A stretch of DNA of 26,441 bases, taken from contig WTXG01000392.1 in the NCBI GenBank assembly GCA_022496185.1, forward strand, positions 1 to 26,441. Direction: 5' to 3'. The DNA is from Multifurca ochricompacta (lineage: Eukaryota; Basidiomycota; Agaricomycetes; Russulales; Russulaceae). Position 1 is the first letter of the stretch. The number at the start of each line of letters is the position of its first letter. The notes beneath the pieces were generated by a model, which was given only the letters and a program-made list of their open reading frames with translations, had not been told where the DNA came from and ran no database searches. The position numbers and the translations under genes are program-made. Of this stretch, positions 17,394 to 26,441 are shown piece by piece.

Positions 17394-17941
17394 ATTCTGT
17401 GACTTAGCAATTCAGGCTGGACTACACATTGACGACACAGCTGCATGACAATACTTCTATCATGGCTTACCAACCCAATTGGTTGTGACAATGCTGATGC
17501 AAGATCAGCTGGAAAATTTCAAAGAAGCATCAGCATCCGCCCAATGTCACCACACAAATTGGGTTTTTATGAAAAGCCTGACTAGGAATAAAACAGCCAC
17601 TACCCCATCACCTCGGGGAAATAAGTTCACATTCTATCACAAAAAGGACCCAAATGCAATGGATGTGGATGTGGTTAGGAAAGCAACTACCACTGTCACA
17701 GCCAGGTGCCTGCTGTGTCCAGTCTCGTTTTCGATGTCTGAAGGCCCTCAAGATACAGGTGCGCTCAAGATTCAGGTTCTAGCAAAGAAGATCTAATCTG
17801 GGTCAAAGTTTCAAGTGCCCATGACAATATGGAGGGGGCGCGTGCAGGAAATGAAGTTGAAGGGCAGTGGCAATATGCCCTGCTGAGCTTACTGGGGAGA
17901 AGGCTCCTTAAGCTGCCACTTAGGGAGTTCAAGTGGAGTTC
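17394..17941 (+). pseudogene. Gypsy-type Gag relic on the plus strand
   Basis: The plus strand reads CDLAIQAGLHIDDTAA, a stop, QYFYHGLPTQLV, then QDQLENFKEASASA and HKKDPNAMDVDVV, then RCLLC. The order QAG..., F.x.GLP, linker, PNAMDVD and a cysteine motif is that of the C-terminal half of a fungal Ty3/gypsy Gag ahead of its zinc knuckle. Only the first C-x2-C of the knuckle remains. Stops and frameshifts interrupt it, and it ends at the element B LTR. It belongs to an older element on the opposite strand from B and C. Confidence 0.6.
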
Positions 17942-18280
17942 TGTGAAGTCGAATACACCTGTATTAGATACAAGAGAACAGACTTAAGGTCTTTCCCTGT
18001 AACCTAGTAGTCTAAATACATGTTATAGAAGGCACATCAGAGAGAGGCACATCAAGAAGGCATAAACCAAGTAAAAGGTTCTGATAAGTAATCCTAGTAG
18101 TCATGGGTTCCAGGGGTTATGCCTGGAGTGAGATAGAATAGGATGAGAGTCTAAAAGAGGGGTTGCGCCCTCTACAGATAACAGATGGTAAAGAAATTGG
18201 GGACAATGATCAAAAAAACACGTGCGACATAATGGTCACAATTGTGTCACAAACCGTCACACAAACCGCAAACCATCACA
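17942..18280 (-). repeat. Gypsy element B 3' LTR (about 339 bp)
   Basis: On the plus strand the segment starts TGTGAAG and ends CATCACA, giving TGTGA/TCACA inverted termini. On the minus strand it follows a polypurine tract directly (18281-18290) downstream of the element B genes, as a 3' LTR should. The right edge is well supported. The left edge is chosen from the inverted terminus alone, as no second copy is in the window. Confidence 0.6.
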
Positions 18281-18290
18281 TTACCCCTTC
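18281..18290 (-). promoter_or_regulatory. Element B polypurine tract
   Basis: The minus strand reads GAAGGGGTAA immediately before the LTR start TGTGATGG. Polypurine tracts in this position prime plus-strand DNA synthesis in LTR retrotransposons. Confidence 0.6.
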
Positions 18291-18308
18291 GTATGGTGCA
18301 GCTTGGCC

Positions 18309-19403
18309 TCAAGCTGAGTCATCCTGAGTGAGATCAATAACGCGAGGGGAAACGCACGGGTCGCGGCGTCGTCGTGGGCGTCGAGTACTTCCGATCCCAC
18401 TGGCATGGAGCACTGCACGAAGTTCAGGGTGTGGTGCAAAGTGAACTGCCTCGTCTGGACACATGGGGCGGTCTCCAGTGTAGGCATAGGTTAGATAAGG
18501 GAACAGCCTGTAGTAGACATCACTGTGAGACAGCGCCTGGACTGCATTTTGAATGTCCCGTGTCGTTTGATCCGCCTGTCTGCGCCAATAGGCCAGGTCG
18601 CGGTGTATTGCGTCAAGTTGTCTGGTGGTGTGTCGGTAGCGTGAAACCTCGGCCCAGGCTCCAGGGTCGCTAAGGTCGTCCAGCGCTGCATTGACCAGGA
18701 GTGTGTAATCTTGATTTGCTTCGAAGAGGCGTCACTGAGAGAGGTTGAGTATCAGGTTTGCGCCGCGCGCATATCAAGGGTGTGAATCAGTATGTAAGGG
18801 GAAGTAAAAGATAGGCTGGTGGGCTCCCATGGTACAGGCGATCCGGGGGTCCGCACGTCGATATTCAAAAGTGATATAATGGGCTTCAGCCATACGTCCA
18901 AGGCTGTCAGTGATTAGTTGGGGAAAATGGAGGGGGGAATTCTCATGGTTGCGCACAAATGGAGCTCCTGGATCGTCGTAGTGATTGACATCGTCCGCGT
19001 CTCGGTTTATTGCTTCATCTTCTGGTAGTTGACCCAGCTCTGGGGATGCTGATCTATTGTCTTCAGAAGATTTGTTGTTGGCAATATTAATTTTAGCCTC
19101 CAGATGTGCTCTAGAGTCTTGAAGTGTGGTCAGTACTTGGTCTGGAGCCTGTAGTTCAGAACTCTGAGTGTGGGCAGCTAGTGTAGTGGTGTCAGTTAGG
19201 TTCTGGGTAGGTTGATCCTCCATGATAAAGGAGAAATGAGTGGTGGTCGAGGATGCAATCAGGGTCGGGGGAAGCGTCGGTGCGTTGTGGGGGTACTTGA
19301 GGGCTGCCAAGGTTGCAGCATCATTGATGGCTTCTACAGTTGGTGAAATGATAGACATATCTGCAAGGTAGAAGGGGGTCTGTTTAGAGGGTGTTGTACT
19401 CAT
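18309..19403 (-). pseudogene. Element B: extra ORF downstream of pol, function unknown
   Basis: One frame runs from ATG at 19403 (MSTTPSKQTPFY) to TGA at 18309-18311, about 365 codons, with in-frame TGA at 18774-18776 and near 18736. The first 210 residues are acidic and Ser/Thr-rich (SASPELGQLPEDEAIN). The C-terminal part is helical and charged (DAIHRDLAYWRRQADQTTRD) and ends with an arginine-rich run and VIDLTQDDSA. No membrane segment is visible, so an envelope protein is unlikely. It lies between pol and the 3' LTR, 137 bp from the pol stop, so it is part of the element. The two TGAs could each come from CGA by one C-to-T change. I do not recognise a domain. Confidence 0.65.
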
Positions 19404-19540
19404 TCTGGGGTTACTTTGGATAACTTTCTTGGTTGAAAGAGTCGGGTCATGTGTTTGATTCGAGCCATTATAAAAAGTATTGGTAATGGTGACAGGCTAT
19501 GGGTCAAATCAGTGAAATTCAGGTGAAATTGTGCCCCATC

Positions 19541-22252
19541 TTAAGAGCGGTGCCGACCCTGGCGCCTTGACAGTGAGGTAGAATAGGACTTGAGGAGGTC
19601 CGGTGCATGGCAATCGGCCTCGTCCACCCACGAGTTGTCACTGGCCGGATAGCCTTTCCAACTGACCAGATATTGTAGTTTCCTCGCGCGGCCATAAAGA
19701 CGGTGATTCAAAATGGCATCTATTTCATATTCTTCCTCGTGGTTAATGAGATCAGGCGGGGGCCTCGTGTAGTTGGGACTGTGGGCGTCGGTTTCATGAT
19801 AAGCTGATAGCAGGTCAATGTGGAAGGCGTCGTTGATCTTCATATGAGATGGTAGGTCTAGTCGATAAGCAACCGGCGAAATACAGGCCGAGATCGTGAA
19901 TGGTCCGTAGTGGCAAGGGGCTAGTTTCGAGGAGGGGAAATGCATTTGAGGTGTTTCCCTTCCAGCCAAACTTGCGATCCAATTGCTAGTTGTGGGCAGG
20001 TCGGTTGGTCTGCTGTTCTTTTGAATGCGTTCTCCGCATGCAAGCGCGCATTGTGTAGATCGCGTAATCGCTTGTCTACCTGAGGTACACCAGAGTCAGT
20101 AACTTCTGCTTTCCAATCGAACTGCACGCCGTGGATTAGTGCATGTGGGGAGAGCTTTGTTTTGTCGTGTGGCCATGAATTGTGCACATATTCAGCTAAT
20201 GGCAAATACTCTGACCATCTATGTTGATCATCGCTTATCCAAAGTCGTAGATATTGCTCTAGCCAGAGATTCATGTGCTCACTGGAGCCATCCGTTTGTG
20301 GGTGGAATGCTGTAGACAATTTTGTTGAATTCGAAGAGTTTTTGCAAGCACGCGCGCGAAGTGCGACATGAAGCGCGGATCGCGATCTGAGATGATTCGC
20401 TGTGGGATCCCAAGAATGGGAAGAGGTGGCGATAGTAGAGGGTAGCTATACCCTCTCCAGTAATCTCTTTGGTGCAGGGTATAAACTGGGTGGCCTTAGA
20501 GCATCCTTGATCTACAATTGTCAGTACTGTGTCATATTTCCCAGATGGCAGGAGATCCATAATTAGATCCATAGCAATGTATTGAACGGACCGACCGTAG
20601 CCGGTACGTCAAGGGGAAAAGTTGGCGCCTTTTTCGTAAGCTTTGGCTTATTTTCTTGACACTTGGCACATCCTTTGACGTAATCGCATACAAATTGCTT
20701 TAGATTGTTCCCTTCGTATTCGCGTTGAATTCCTCGTGTGGTCTTGTCGATGCCCGGATGTCCTGCTAGGATGTGATCGTGATAACGTTGAAGGATCTCG
20801 TGTCGCTCGGGAGGGTAGCCAGAAAAGGCTGTTTCTCCAAGTGCAACGTCTTGATAAACAATTCTGCTGGTAGCACGGTAACTTCCTCGTTATCTTGTGT
20901 GCCATGGTCTGCGTCCGGTCGACGCGAGAGCATATCTGCAACTGTATGAAGCTTCCCTGGAACGTGTTCGAGTGTAAAATCGAAGTCAGCAAGTTCTTGA
21001 AGCCACCTAGCTTGTCGACAGTTTAGTTTCTGTGGTTCCTTGAAGTATTGGAGGTTATTATGATCTGTGCGCACTTGGGCCTTATGCTTAGCACCTAGAA
21101 GATAGTGGCGCCAAGATCTAAAGGTGATAATGATTGCGAACAGTTTGCGATCATAGATGTCCCAGTTTCGTTGCGTTGCATCCAGAGTCTTCGATAGGTA
21201 AGCAATAGGGTGGAGTCGTCCTTCCAAATCCTTTTGACTGAGGGTTGCTCCGAGTGCATATCCCGACGCGTCTGCATCGACAATGAACGGTTCTTCAAAG
21301 TTCAGCTGCATCAACACTGGCTGAGAGGTGACCCATTGTTTGAGGGTATCAAATGCTTCTTGCTCCGTCACAGTCCACTTCCACTGATGTTTTGTGCTTG
21401 TGAGTGCGTTTAATGGGGCCACGATCTTGCTAAAACCTTGAATGAACTGACGATAGAATTGGCAAAACCCTAAGAATGATCGGATCTCCTTCACGGTTGT
21501 AGGTACCTTCCAGGTAGCGACTCCTTCTACTTTGATCGGATCCATGTGCACTTGGTTCGCTTCCAGAATAAGTCCGAGGTATTCTATGCGTGTCTGCTTG
21601 AAGGCGCATTTTTCGGGCTTAAGATAGAGATCTAGTTTATTAAGTTTATCGAGGATGCAGTGAACTTTAGATTGATGATTTCAGAGATCATGGTTGGTAT
21701 GAATGAGAATATCATCCATATATACAGTGAACCAAGCGTTGCCGGTTTTGTCTCGCTCATTTAATTCCTCTCTAAATTCTGCATTCATCATAGTCTGGAA
21801 TGTTGCCGGGGAGTTTGTTAAGCCAAAGAACATAACATTAGGCTTGTATAGACCACAATTGGTCTTAAAGGCTGCCTTCCATCGGTCTTCGGGAACTATG
21901 CGGATGTTGTTATACCCCCAGCAGACATCCATCTTCGTGAACAGGGTGCTGCTGCGGACTCGATCTATTAGCTCCGGAATTAATGGTAGGGGATATGTAT
22001 TTCGAACTGTCCACTCGTTGAGCTTGTGATAGTCCTGGACCGGTCTCAGTTTCCCATCCTTCTTCTTAATGAAGAAGAATGGGGATGCGTATGGTGATTT
22101 AGATTCGCTGATGTACCCCTTCTGTAAGTGTTCCTCCAAGAACTTATTTAGTGCATCTTGTTCTCCTGGCCCTAGTGGGTAGATCTTACAGTCCAGTGTT
22201 GCAGGCGCTCCTGGTTTTAAGTCGATCTGATGATCCCAAGGTCTAGCCTCAG
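19541..22252 (-). pseudogene. pol: Gypsy element B: Pol (RT, RNase H, integrase, chromodomain), decayed
   Basis: From 22252 leftward: [58 protein letters not shown] and YMDDILIHT are RT; IRSFLGFCQFYRQFI and then VDADASGYALGATLSQ and HTVADMLSRRPD are the connection and RNase H. HDHILAGHPG...CDYVKGCAKCQ is the HHCC integrase finger. MDLIMDLL, ISDRDPRF, and STAFHPQTDGSSE with its glutamate form the integrase core. YEIDAILNHRLYGRARKLQYL to SWKGYPASDNSW is a chromodomain, which targets integration to modified chromatin in chromoviruses. Damage: TGA at 21681-21683, and frameshifts near 20810, 20600, 20415, 20310 and 19945. The 5' part (Gag, protease) is cut off by element C. Confidence 0.9.
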
Positions 22253-22842
22253 TGTTACGTCCGGTGCAGGACGTTCCACACGACTTGTGTGACAGCGTGA
22301 TTCGTAGAGTCAGATAAGAAACCAACAAGGCTTCTTGGAGTGTAAGGGGATGAGTCAAGGTCAAAGGGACGCTTCCCTAAGACGATGTTGAGCGGAGAAG
22401 TGCCAAAAGCACTTGAGACAACTGAGTCAGAGATCAAAGGGATGTCCAGAAGACAGGCACCGATGTATTCAATAAGTCAAGTCTGAGGTCTACAGGGTAG
22501 CTACAGCGGACTTATATACGTAACTCAGTGGGCGTCTACGAGATAAGAGTATAGAGTCAGGTGGGCCCAAATATACGGAAGCGGAGGGCGTAAAGCCTAG
22601 CTTCTGATAGGGTACTAAGTAAGTGTCCGATCTTAAGATAAGGAGATAACAAGATAAAGAGATAAGGAAGCAAACATAAGCAAACAACGCGTCAACAGAT
22701 GTAAACTGGGTCACGGGGATGGGAGCAGGGCACGTGAGGGGTCCCACGATGGAGACGTGATCGAGAAGTGCAAAGTGGGCGGCAAGGAGGGGTCGTCGTG
22801 GGCAGTAGGAAGAAAATGGGACAGACGGTAGAGGTAGTAACA
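22253..22842 (-). repeat. Gypsy element C 3' LTR (590 bp)
   Basis: It has the same length and family as the LTR at 1764-2353, with TGTTACG and AGTAACA termini. A polypurine tract directly precedes it on the minus strand (22843-22856) and element C genes lie beyond, so it is the 3' LTR of C. It abuts element B pol, five bases CTCAG at 22248-22252 being the expected target copy. A long open frame runs from the LTR into B RT, but this is a chance fusion at the insertion joint. Confidence 0.9.
22511..22518 (-). promoter_or_regulatory. TATA box in element C LTR
   Basis: TATATAAG on the minus strand, at the same place as in the element A LTR. The word AGACTTGACTT (22474-22484, minus) follows 34 nt from the first T of the box, and differs by one C/T change from the self-priming word of A. 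Confidence 0.5.
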
Positions 22843-22856
22843 TCACCCCCTCTTCT
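22843..22856 (-). promoter_or_regulatory. Element C polypurine tract
   Basis: The minus strand reads AGAAGAGGGGGTGA immediately before the LTR start TGTTACT. This position fixes the LTR as the 3' LTR of element C rather than the 5' LTR of element B. Confidence 0.75.
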
Positions 22857-22873
22857 GGTTCTAGCAGACCCGG

Positions 22874-24059
22874 CTAGAAACGACTCGTACCGTCATCATC
22901 CTGTACCAACTCCAGATAATCGTCAGCTACATTACGATGTCCACGGTGTAATTCTCCTTGTCTGCATCTTGGGGGCATTGGTGTGTGCGGAGGAATCCGT
23001 AGGGACCTCGCTGCCGCACAAGCGGCATAAGTCATGAATAGGGCAGTCCAACTCCCGGTGTCCTGAATTGTGATGCAGCACTTGCCGCACCACCCGGACG
23101 GGTTGCTGATGTCGGGGCGACTCCTACTCGGCGGAAGATGCAGAACCTGCTCCAGTGCAGATTGCTGCAACAATGCCGGCACCACTTGCGGTTGAGAGGA
23201 CAGTTCCAGCTGATGTGGTACTTACTGTCACAGCGCCACACGTTTCCCCGCGGGGGTTCTCATGCATGCGCGGCATCTCGAATCGATTCGGCAGCAACAC
23301 TGGGGCAGCCCCCAGTGACCGCAGGGGGGAGGGGTCGGGCGTATGTGTCAGCGTACCTCTCGGCAATTGTCTGTATGCATCCCCTTTCTCCAGCCTCTTC
23401 CGAATCTCCACCAACTCCTGCTCGATCTGGAACATCCCATTGGTTAGTCGGGCCATCATCTTGGGTGTTCTTTGTATTGTCGGTTGAGTGTATTGCGCAA
23501 GGTTAGGTTCTTCCGCAGCCTCATTACCTCGGCTTTGAGGCGCGGAAGTCGCATGTCACTCAATACTTCGTCGATGGCGAAGGCTCTGGAATCTTCAGCA
23601 GCCAAGTGCCCCAGCTGTTCGTCGGTCATTGTGTGATGCAGGCGACCGGTGTACCTCTCCTCCAGATAAACCGGAGCTCCATAAACGGGCGTCCTTCTTC
23701 ATACACCCAGCAACATCCATTCCTCCATTAGTGTAGAAGATATACCTGGCGATCCGACTGTCCCATCGCTCATGGTGATCTCCAGTGGGTAGTACGTGGA
23801 GGAGTTGGGGTTATTAACGAAGAAGGGAAATTCGGGGACTTCATCGTCCACTCCATACCCACCAGGTCGTTTGGGTGTGGTTCCTCGCTGTGTCGAAGTC
23901 ATCGTTAGGGTTGGGAGATTGATTCTTGACCCGAGCTTCAGCGGCTTCGTAATCAATGGGGGAGGAGGGACGTGTGGAGGGTGGGCAGAAGGGAAGTTCT
24001 CGACAACTACAACGGAAGAGGTGAAGGCATCGACGGCGCGTTGGCAGCACAAAGGACAT
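22874..24059 (-). pseudogene. Element C: extra ORF downstream of pol with coiled coil and zinc-knuckle-like end
   Basis: Coding sequence continues after the chromodomain in shifting frames. The likely start is MSFVLPTRRRC at 24059. An acidic/proline part (GGYGVDDEVPEFPFFVNN, then TYYPLEI) is followed by a heptad-rich segment (MTDEQLGHLAAEDS, IDEVLSDMRLPRLKAEVMRL) and FQIEQELVEIRKRLE, which suggest a coiled coil. Near the end is a cysteine/histidine cluster, CDSKYHISWNCPLNRKWCRHC, then CSNLHWSRFC (about 23145-23235), like a degenerate nucleic-acid-binding knuckle. At least four frameshifts or stops disable it. It lies between pol and the polypurine tract, so it belongs to the element. I know of no assigned function for it. 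Confidence 0.6.
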
Positions 24060-24133
24060 GATGGATTTGATAGTGGTAGAAGTTGCTGGGGGAGCATGTA
24101 CTAGGGATTTTACTTGGGGTGTGGGTCATCCTT

Positions 24134-26441
24134 TTAACTATTCTTGGGCGCCTCAGGATGTCGGGCGTGGAACTCCGAGATAAGGACCGGGGCAAAGATA
24201 TCCCCTGCTGGTCCCACGAGCTGTCAGAGTCTGGGAATCCCTTCCACTTGACTAGGTAATGCAACTTGCGCCCTCGGCCTTTACGTGAGGAGTCTAGAAT
24301 TCGCTCCACTTCCCACTCCGCTTCTCCATCGATTAATTCAGGGGGGGGTCTCGGGAAGTTTTCCCCATGCAGGGAGTTTCTTTGTAAGGCGTCAGAAGTC
24401 TAGCATGGAAGACCGGATGAATTCTCCATGTGGGCGGAAGTTTGAGTTCATATGACACGTCTGACAGCTTCCTTGTTATCTCGAAGGGCCCGTGACGTCG
24501 GGGGCTAACTTGGCCGTGGGGTGTGACGTATGGATGTTCTTTCCCTCCAGCCAGACGAGGTCATTGGTCGATAAGGCGTAAACTTCGATGGTCTTTCAGA
24601 TAAGGTTCTTTGCGCCTTGAGCAGATTCTCATTGGCCGATTTCCGGATCTCTTCCCATTGGCTGATACGCTGCGCAGCGGATGGGACGTTTGTGGGTTTC
24701 TTAGTCCAGTTAGTCCGTGGCGTCCATCCCATGATAAGTGAGAATGGAGGGGTCTTAGTGGTCCCGTTAGGCCATGAGTTGTGTGCAAACTCCGCCATTG
24801 CCAACCAGTCGGCCCAATCGTCCTGTCGTCCATTGCACCAGAACCGAAGGTATTGTTCTAGCCACTGGTTTGTTCTTTCTGATTGTCCATCAGTCTGTGG
24901 ATGATAGGCAGTCGAGATGTTTGGGTGATGTCCAAGGTTTACAGAGCGCTCTGGCAAATGCGGAGGTGAAGCGCGGGTCACAGTCGGAGATGATCTTTTC
25001 TGGGAGGCCGTAGTGTCTGTAGACATGATCCAGGTAGAGCTTGGCTACTCCTTCTGCTGTGATGGACTCATTACAGGGTATGAACAGTGCCGCTTTAGAG
25101 CAATCGTGGTCAGTGATGGTTAAGATGGAGTCGAACCCTCTGGAGATGGGGAGTTTGACTATGAAGTCCATTGCGACAGTCTGGAATGGTGTTGAGGCTG
25201 TGGGTGTGATTGGGAATGGCGCTGGCGGGTGTGGGTGCGTGTTTACTTTGTTGGCTTGGCAGTCCGCACATCCCTTCACATAATCTCCACATCCTTCTTC
25301 ATGTTTGGCCACCAGTAGTCTCGTTTAGCCAAGGCATACGTGTTAGCAATGCCAGGGGTGTCCTGCCGAAGGGAGGTCGTGGTGAAAATGGATCACCCCC
25401 CTCTTAATGTTGTCGCCACCGGTGACAACGAGTCGGTCCCCCTCCTTCCACCAAAGGCCATCAATCTTCTTTAGACTATGCGCATCTGCCCATGACTCGC
25501 ATAACTGTTGGTTCATGTTTTGTGACACTTGAGCCCATAAGTCCATATCATGGAGGCTCACGACGGCGGTTTTTGCGAACACCTCTTCAGGCAGGACTGT
25601 GACATCATGATTGTCTTCTTCGCCACTGTTCAAGTCCGGTCGTCGTGACAGGGCATCCGCGCGTGCATTGCAACTCCCTGCAATATGTTTCAATATGAAG
25701 TTGTATTCTTCCAACTCCAGGACTTCACGGGCAACCCGTCGACTAATCTTGTGGGGCTCTTTCCAGTACAACAGGTTGGAGTGGTCAGTGTGAATAATGG
25801 TTTTGTGGGGGGTCCCTGCTAGGTATGGTTGCCAATGTCGTAATGCTTTTACAATAGCGAGCAGTTCTCTATCCCAAATGTCGTAGTTTCGTTCTGCTGG
25901 TGAGAATGTTTCCGAATAAAAGGCAACTGGGTGAAGCAAGCCTGTGTATCCCGTTGGTTTAGTACTGCTCCGTTTGCAAAGTGCAACGCATCAACTTCAA
26001 GTTCGAAGGGTTTCTCTAGATCCGGCTGCAGAAGAACTGGCTCTGAGCCCACGATATCCCGGATCTGTTCAAAGGCTTGTTGCTGTTCATCTCCCCAGTG
26101 CCAGGGTACGTCCTTCTTCAATAGCCCATTCAATGTTGGGCAATTCCGGAGAATCCCCGTACAAACCGTCGGTAGAAATTGCAGAATCCAATGAAGGATC
26201 GCACATCCTTGATACACATGGGTACGGGCCACTCCCGGATCCCTTGCACTTTTACCGGGTCCATGCGGACACATCTCCCTCCAGGAAACCCCTAGGTATT
26301 CTACACTTCGTTGTTCAAACGAGCACTTGGCTGGTTGAGATATAGATCGTGTTCGTGTAGATTCCCAATACCTGGTGGACTCGCTCTCGTGATGGGCCAA
26401 ATCGTCTGTCGTCGCCACAAGGATGTCGTCCATGTACACCA
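24134..26441 (-). pseudogene. pol: Gypsy element C: Pol, 3' half (RT thumb, RNase H, integrase, chromodomain)
   Basis: The window edge cuts it at the RT active site MYMDDILVATTDD. Next are CSFEQRSVEYLGV, a thumb/connection region with frameshifts, RNase H (RNYDIWDRELLAIVKALRHW, HTDHSNLLYWKEPH, ARADALSRRPDL), an integrase finger (HHDLPSAGHP, CADCQANK), and the core with AMDFIVKLP, IISDCDPRF and NISTAYHPQTDGQSERTNQW. Then HNSWPNGTTKTPPF, a GPFEITRKL-type SH3-like end and a chromodomain, MERILDSSRKGRGRKLHYLV then KWKGFPDSDSSW, ending PEAPKNS and TAA at 24134-24136. Frameshifts lie near 26370, 25940, 25330, 24940, 24530 and 24220. The copy is inactive. Confidence 0.88.

Noticed and set aside
18309..19403. 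Envelope gene of an errantivirus-like element
   Set aside because: No signal peptide, no membrane segment and no cleavage motif are visible.
21681..22364. Long open frame running from the LTR into RT, as if the LTR encoded the Pol N-terminus
   Set aside because: The join is the insertion point of element C in element B; the LTR part does not resemble any protein and the start is not ATG.
22253..22842. This LTR as the 5' LTR of element B
   Set aside because: A polypurine tract lies directly on the element C side, the C genes end there, and B has its own different 3' LTR with TGTGA/TCACA ends.

Overview
This window holds no recognisable host gene. It is a pile of nested transposable elements from what is almost certainly a basidiomycete fungus, probably an Agaricomycete. 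The grounds are the many 45-60 nt introns with GT(A/G)NGT donors and CTRAY-type branch sites, two hAT transposases of types I recognise as common in mushroom genomes, and chromodomain Ty3/gypsy elements. Species cannot be read from the sequence. Nearly all coding is on the minus strand.

Layout. (1) 1-2353 is the 5' half of a Ty3/gypsy element (element A): protease start, Gag and a 590-bp LTR, inserted into a Ty1/copia relic. (2) 2354-5439 is that copia relic (RNase H, reverse transcriptase, integrase tail), split by a 1448-bp non-autonomous hAT (R1, 2707-4154). (3) 5868-16748 is one hAT transposase gene (hAT-2) split into three parts by two later insertions. These are a 6118-bp hAT element (hAT-1, 5991-12108) carrying its own decayed, nine-intron transposase gene, and a 1425-bp non-autonomous relative (R3, 14135-15559). 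(4) 16749-17941 is non-coding sequence with a tRNA-like Pol III promoter (SINE candidate), an inverted-repeat region and a Gag relic on the plus strand. (5) 17942-22252 is a decayed gypsy element B: 3' LTR, an extra ORF downstream of pol, then chromodomain, integrase, RNase H and RT. (6) 22253-26441 is the 3' half of gypsy element C, of the same LTR family as A, inserted into the pol gene of B.

How the pieces fit. R1, R3 and hAT-1 each have 8-bp target-site duplications (CTTTCATG, ATCTGAAG, GCTGACTT) and the same imperfect 17-bp terminal inverted repeats. R1 and R3 share one internal deletion with identical filler DNA, so they descend from one deletion copy of an hAT-1-like parent and spread as a non-autonomous family. 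Removing each insertion plus one target-site copy rejoins the interrupted coding sequence, which confirms the boundaries. The two 590-bp LTRs carry a TATA box, and in element A the likely 5' end of the transcript is perfectly complementary over 11 nt to the sequence just after the LTR. This suggests Tf1-type self-primed reverse transcription. Frequent in-frame TGA codons and CpG/TpG differences between copies point to decay by cytosine deamination.
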